NCBI GenBank assembly: GCA_019454045.1
Contig: SKCR01038152.1
Span: 62,001-126,000, forward strand
DNA: 64,000 nt
Direction: 5' to 3'
DNA from: Zanthoxylum bungeanum
Taxonomy: Eukaryota > Streptophyta > Magnoliopsida > Sapindales > Rutaceae
Below, piece by piece: positions 57,781 through 64,000 of this stretch (position 1 is its first letter; each line of letters begins with the position of its first letter). The notes under the pieces are model-generated. The model did not search any database, was not told where the DNA came from, and saw only the letters and a list, made by a program, of their open reading frames with translations. Made by a program: the position numbers and the translations under genes.

Positions 57781-60374
57781 TGTTGAGGTTGGTGCTCCGA
57801 GTGCCAATCCGGATCGTATTTATGTCTGATTCATCAATACGACCATCCCAATTTTTCCATAATATTAATTACTTAGTGGTTGCACATCTTGTTTTTATAT
57901 ACGTATTCAATCTAATTACTATTAGATTAAAACTAAATGTTGTTTAGTGATATGTATATATTAGACAAAGACTCGATAATATATAATGCAGTACACAGTT
58001 ACAAAGGTAGTTTGTAATTGACATTAGGAAGTGTCATTGCTATATGTATATTATCAAATATAGTTCCTGGTCAAGATTTACTAACATGGGTCGGTTAGTC
58101 AAATCTGTTGAGACCAGTACATGTCGTAAATCGACACTTGGTCTAATGGTTTATCCCAATGAACCATGAGTCTAGGGAGACTCATATAGACGTGTTGGTG
58201 TTTATAATGGATAAACACTGAATGACTCACCGAAGATTCTTAATAGATGGTACACTAACATCAGTAAGAATCTTCTCGGGTTGAGTAGCATAAGTGGTCC
58301 TTCGACTTGAGACACCACTGTGGATGTATCAGACATCCTCCACACTTAGATGACAGTCACGTCACCGATCTATTTAGATCAGACCTCCGTCTGTTCGTTG
58401 GGTATGGACCGATCCTGAGGATATCATGTGTCTGTCAAGATAGGATCTGTCAGTTTTGTGTACAGAGCATAGGTAGTCCATATGTGTTTAGCAATTTGTT
58501 AAATCTGTGGCCACAATAAACTTTGGAAGTAAGTTCCGAATGTTATTTAGAGATTGCTAATAGATACGTCGATGAGATAATACCTATAGAGATTTGACGT
58601 TTACATCTATATCTCTAGGATTTCCGGATACCTTGACGGAGGGATTATACGTATGCAATGACCTCTACCTGTATGATTCAGCGAGTTTATCCGTGGTCTT
58701 CATAATTTACGGGTGGGTAAATTATGGACACGAAATTGGATTTTGTGACGGATATACCTGAATATAGAGAGTCTCACAAATTAAATATACTCGTAGAGCA
58801 CTAGGTCAACTTTTATGAATAATGATGATTATTTATAAATCGTTTAAATGTTAAACGAAAAATACATGCGAACGGGCCGAACCGTCATTTCCTAATTAAT
58901 GTGTATTTGTATTTAATATATGATATTATTAAATACACATTAATACATTGTCAAATAAAGGTATTTGACATATATCATTAATATATGTATTTGAGATATT
59001 TAAAGTAAATATAATACATATATTTGAGATATTTGTATTTAATTAATTATTTAATTGTTAAATGATTAATATAATTAAAATATAAATATCTCACCAAATA
59101 TAAAGTTAGGAAATGATTATAAGTGTAAATGTTTGACTTTACATTAAAGGAAAATGTTGTCAAATTGAATTTGACTTCCTTGGATATTTGTTTTAATTGT
59201 TAAAATTGAAAATATCCATTTTCCCTTTTTATTTGCTAAATTCGGCCAAGACCCTTAATTAAATATAATGGTTATATTTTTGAGTTGCAATTGTTGACTT
59301 ACTTTATTCATTAAATTGTTTGATGATAAAGTTGCAAGTTGATAAGCAAAATTAAATGAAATAAAAATATCATGATATTTTGCATATCTCACTGGAATTT
59401 CGGCCAAGGGCTAGATTTGGGTGAGCATATATTGTTTTTGTTTCATTTAGGGTTTTACAAGTTCATTTGATACCAAATAAACATAAAAAAAGTTGAGAGA
59501 AAATGTTTGGAGGCTAAAGAAGAAAGCTTGGAAAAATCTTGTTTTTGTAAGTTTTTCTTTAAAGTCTTCAACATAGAAAATGTTTCTAATATGCTTAGCT
59601 TCATTTTGTGATGAATTGATGTTATCTCTACTCTTATAGTTGTGTTTTTATGGTTGTGAACTTTGATGAAAGATTGAAGCATGTAAGTAAACTTGAAATT
59701 GTTTCAAAGCCTTACTTTTGATTTTTAGAAAATCAAGTTGCCATGCTAGAGTTGGTAAGCCACTCCTTGGTGACCTAGAATTGTTCTAGAGTTGTTTCAA
59801 ATGGTAAGGCTAGATTGGTGAAGTATTGAATGGATTAAAGTGTTGGATTTTGAAGATTTGGTGAAATTGGACAATTTTATGAAATTGGAAAATTAGGGTT
59901 CTTAACCCACTCCAAATTTGGGGCTTTTCATATATGTGATGTATTATGGTATGGATATGATGCATGTAAAAATTTTAGGTTGATCAGACCTCGTCTGGTC
60001 GGCCATGGTCTGGTCGGACCTCGTCTAGTCGGATCTCATATGGTTGTCTCTAGTCTAGTCGGACCTAGTGTGGTCGGATCATGACCCCATGTGGTCGGCA
60101 TGACCTCATGTGGTCAGATCGTGACCTCATGTGGTCAGACCATGACTTCATGTGGTCGGACCAAGGGCCTTTTGTGGTCGGATCATTACTTCATCTGATC
60201 GGATCATGTATGTGAGTAATATTTTTGGGTTTAGGAGAAATTCAAATAGTTTATTCATATTAGATATTGAATATTCTACTCGGTATTTTGAAATAGTTTT
60301 TGAAATACGATTTCTGCCTTGACCCGCATTTCTGCTGCGACCGACCTGAATGGACTCAAAAAAAAACCCTTTCA
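57781..60374 (+). repeat. 5' LTR of an F copia element (about 2.6 kb)
   Basis: Starts TGTTGAGGTTGGTGC and ends CCCTTTCA before a primer site. The first 1 kb resembles the LTR fragment at 48528. Later parts are strongly AT-rich (58850-59150). A minisatellite occupies 59985-60206. The partner 3' LTR lies outside the window. Confidence 0.65.
59985..60206 (+). repeat. TGGTCGGA minisatellite in the F LTR
   Basis: About ten imperfect units of 20-24 bp around ATGTGGTCGGACCATGACC. Units are more regular to the right. GGTCGGACC itself is nearly palindromic. Confidence 0.85.
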
Positions 60375-63300
60375 AAATTGTATTAGAGCGAGTCTGATCC
60401 TAGGCCCCCTGATATGATTAACCCTTTAAAATCTAATATTTGTTCTTTTCTTTAATTGATTCATGCATGATTTCATTTAATTTAATTTAATTTAAAATGA
60501 ATGACACTTTGTGGAATATCCCCGCTTAATAAGGTTTTAAAGTAACTGGTATTTGGAATATTTGTTTCTTGGTCCGTCTTGTCAATACGATTTATAAATA
60601 TTTTTCCGTGACTACATCCGAGATCGTGCCTCTGCTGTGAGGGTGTAGCCGATAGAGATTTATTTATACCGGATGTATATTAGATTCTAGATAAATTCAA
60701 GCGAAAGTGGAATCCTTAACGTGCCCTAGCTGTCAGGGTTACGCAAGTAACTTGAGATTATCATTGACGAGTTTAACCTTGGTACGTCTCCTTGTGGGTC
60801 TGCATTAGTAACGACAATGAGAAACGACTAGGACCGGAAACCTATGAGTCACAAAGAGTGTGATTGACAATGAGTTGTCTACCTGTGAATATACGTAGGC
60901 GAGACCGTGCATCTGCTGTGAGTCGAAATATATTCATGGGGTCCACTTCCCATTATGGAATTCAATTTAATTATTGAATTCTCTTTTTCCGTTGGGGATT
61001 ACGGTATTACGTAAAATAGTGGGAGGCACCGCTAAGTTTAAAATATTCCATAATTTTGGCAGTGTGTATTATTATGGAAATTGTCGCTTATTTGTTTCCT
61101 TATTCTATTGCTTATATAGAATCAAACTTTTATTCACTGCACACATATTTTGATATTTATCTGACTTGACTCTTGGTTGCTGTTATTCTAGAATAGGTTC
61201 TAGATACTATTAGACTAGGATATTTTTGATTGGTCTAAACCATCAGGAACTTTTGTTCAATTTTCTTCAAAAATCAAGATGGTTAATGACTTAGTTTCTA
61301 AGTCATGATAGATAATCTAGATAAATATCCTATTTAGGATAGAATACTTTTGAGAGAATAGTTTCTTATGCAGTAAGAATTGACTTGAATTAGTTTATGT
61401 TTCGAGATTCTTGACTGGCATTAAAAAAGCCCCATTAGGTATTTGTTTATCTAGTAATGAAGTTTCTTAGCTTTAATGACCTTTAGAGGTAATGTGTCTG
61501 ACACAATTTGCTAATCAGTTATTTGCAATTGTTGTGAATGGTTGAATGCAAATAGTAAAGCTCAAGAAAGGAGATGCGTATACTTGTGTATAGAAAATAT
61601 TGATTTTCACAATACTACAACTATAGGTATTGGATAGCATATATCCCGTCTAGTTATTTAAAAATATTGGTTAACGATTGTTTTGATATTTGATATCGGA
61701 ACTCGCGACTATTGGATAGTCACGTATTCTTTATAAATAATTTTATATATTTTAAATATAACTAGTAGGTACATTGACGTAGAGATAAACATTAAGAAAA
61801 ATTATTCGGTAAAGTAAATAATTTAGAACGGTGCTTTATGAGTTAATCACTTAAACATTGGATGCTTATTCCATATGGTAAAGGATGGTTTGATACTAGA
61901 TCACACCACATATCCTTATCCATTTAATGAATATTGTATTCGGGAAGGTGATTAAGATCTCGTTTAACCAATGATTGTTATTGGTCCACCAGATTTATCT
62001 AATTGATACATTGGATGTATGTAGTTTAATAAATTGTAATTACTTAAGGTAGTTTTCTTTACTTCGTAACTTAGTTTATGAATTGTCATAACTTAATTAC
62101 GTGTTTCTGAAAGAACACATACTTAAAGTCTTGAAATGATCAAGAACTTTCAATTTGTTCTGATGAATCGTAGGTTGAACATTTTTGACTTGTTCAAATA
62201 TATTCAATCTAAGTTTTTGGAGAACTCTATCCTCAAAATTCATTACATATCTTTGAACTGTTCAAAGATTTTTTGATACGATCAAATGTATGAATTTAAA
62301 GCAATTAGTTCTAAGGTTATTCAGTGAATATGATTCTTATTCAATATTATCTTCCATGATTCCATCTTGATGGAATTGAGTAGTGGGAGCATTTGAATCT
62401 CATATAATTTGATGCTTTTGATATTGAATGTTACTGAATTAGTTTCAATACTCTTGGGGTTATGCTCCAGTAACACTAGTTCATCTTTTTAATTTAGGTT
62501 CCATTAATTTCTACAGTTACATATATGATATGTATAGAAAGAAAATTTGAATCTTGAAAAGTTTGAGATTTGAATTTTCTTTATATAATAGTTATATAAT
62601 GGAAATTACTTACACCTTTGAGGTATAAGTAAAAGTTTATCATTTATTCTATTTTAGAATATTGTATTCTATTAATAGAATATCTTTCCTATGATCCTAA
62701 GTAATAAAATTGTTTTATTACTGGTGTGTAACATCGATGTTAATTATTGTAGAAAAGACTTGACTTATTGAAGTCAAATGTGAGAATGATAAATTATAAA
62801 TGGAACTACGTAATTAATAAGATGAAATAACCCTTATACATCTTCTATATAAGTTTAATAGGATAACAGAATCATTCATGAGTATTTGGTGCTTAATGAT
62901 TCGGTTGTTTTCTTATTGAAGAAAATTATCTTATAACTTATAATGGAAGAGATATTTGATATCGATTCTGGAAGTTCACCATTGAACCATAGATCTAAGA
63001 TTGTTCATAGCTTACTACGATCAAGTTTTGAATTTTATTAAGCTTTCATTTTGAATTAGTTCATGATATGTGCTAATTGTTTACGCAGCAAAAGCAATGT
63101 GATCTTATTAAAGGTTTGACCTTTACAGTATGACAGTGAGAAAAGTTATACTCAGCAATATATTGTAGATTCTGAGAAAACTTATGTCTAGTCATACTAA
63201 TTGAACAATTAAAGATATATTGGTTAATGTTGATATTAAACAATATATTTTAGCTGAAGAATACAAAGTGGCATTTTTTGAATGACTTATTCAGATAAGA

Positions 63301-64000
63301 GATCAGTTGTGATTTCTTTGTTTGAAGAGTTCGTTCTGGAATGGCCCTAGAGTTTGTGTTGTGCTGAGATCGCAGTTTAGTGTGCTACCTTATAGAGCCT
63401 ATTGTAGACTCGGATAAGTCTTCCAAAAATATGTGTTCTTTATTTTTGACATCAGTCAGATTGTCTGATCTTGTCAAAATATAGAGAATACATATGTGAT
63501 AAAGGGTTAGTGGGAGCGTATAAATTACTTTCTAATGTTACATATCCTAATGACATTATCATTATTATGGTAATAATGAGATGTTTCTAAGGTAAAAGAT
63601 TTACCTAAGTCTTCTTTACTCCGTGAAAGCAGTGGAGTAGTCTCTGTTATATTTGATATAAAGTTTTATATAAGATATAAAACTAAGAGACTTGTGAGAT
63701 ACCCCTATTATTCGTACATTAGATATGATATAATAAAGGACATAACTAGACTATCTGTATGACAGTTAGTATAACTGTTGGACAGTTATTGTGTGTCTTA
63801 TATAAAGTATTCATCTTTCGTAAATGATGATTACTTTTTCGAAAGAGATATTGATTAGAATGTCTAATCAATATTATGTATCATTTGATGATGACATAAT
63901 AAATACTTTATAATGTGCGATTGTAATATCGATTTAATCGTAATTGTTACGAGTTATTTTGATATCCTATAGACCATATGATGGATCTTGAAACACATTC
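60375..64000 (+). mobile_element. F copia interior, heavily decayed, runs off the window
   Basis: From the primer site onward no open frame above about 75 codons exists. 61390-62905 matches, inverted, 46531-48130. Near 63505-63590 the translation LMLH...NDIIII after a VSGS-like stretch resembles the copia RT region around YVDD, matching E1 near 42310-42370. Nothing further is recognisable. Confidence 0.5.
60379..60390 (+). other. Primer binding site of F, decayed
   Basis: TGTATTAGAGCG against the standard TGGTATCAGAGC; the spacing of about four bases after the LTR end fits a copia element. Confidence 0.5.

Noticed and set aside
57678..57947. 89-codon frame near the F LTR start
   Set aside because: It crosses the LTR boundary at 57781 and has no conserved match in the other F LTR.
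59985..60206. CRISPR-like array
   Set aside because: The units are adjoining imperfect repeats without unique spacers, in a plant LTR.

Overview
The window is a block of nested LTR retrotransposons from a plant nuclear genome, most likely a eudicot. It is AT-rich, the LTRs are long, and primer sites match tRNA-Asp and initiator tRNA-Met. Remains of Ty1/copia integrase, reverse transcriptase and RNase H occur on both strands. I see no intact host gene, rRNA or tRNA gene, CRISPR array or bacterial feature. Species cannot be told from this sequence.

Layout, left to right. (1) 1-2665: 3' end of a plus-strand Athila-like element (A1), inserted in the gag of a minus-strand relative (A2, 2666-4508). 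(2) A Tekay/Del-like minus-strand element (T1) sits in the A2 LTR. Its pieces are 4509-9344, 16298-18110 and 46032-46530. (3) T2, a plus-strand Tekay-like element, is inserted in T1 at 9345-16292 with a perfect ACTTT duplication; it is now one long LTR plus a truncated second copy. (4) A minus-strand copia element (E3) sits in the right LTR of T1 (18111-46031). It is split by E2 (minus, 19025-28479, duplication ACTAA) and by E1 (plus, 35048-45220, duplication GATCC). (5) 46531-49565 holds fragments of another copia family (F) in opposite orientations. (6) 49695-57295 is a full-length plus-strand Athila-like element (A3), 7.6 kb, with two 1.9-kb LTRs, tRNA-Asp primer site and polypurine tract, but no recognisable pol. 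(7) 57781-64000 is the 5' LTR and decayed interior of a plus-strand F copia element that runs off the window.

The most notable content is in A3. Where other elements carry pol or an env-like gene, it carries a full-length, intronless copy of a plant LONELY GUY (LOG) cytokinin-activating enzyme gene. The copy is broken by a frameshift and two stops, has lost a catalytic-region arginine, and has an unusual basic/EAR-like tail. A decayed acidic gag-like frame lies upstream of it.

Two noncoding patterns also stand out. Every LTR of the E1/E2/E3 copia family has an array of about 8-11 perfect or near-perfect AT-rich palindromes, each separated by a three-base spacer that is nearly always TGG or TAG in sense orientation. 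The Athila-like LTRs carry five spaced hairpin-like 18-mers in the transcribed leader and a duplicated two-hairpin block in the 3' UTR. Conserved splice-like signals occur inside the LTRs of three families.
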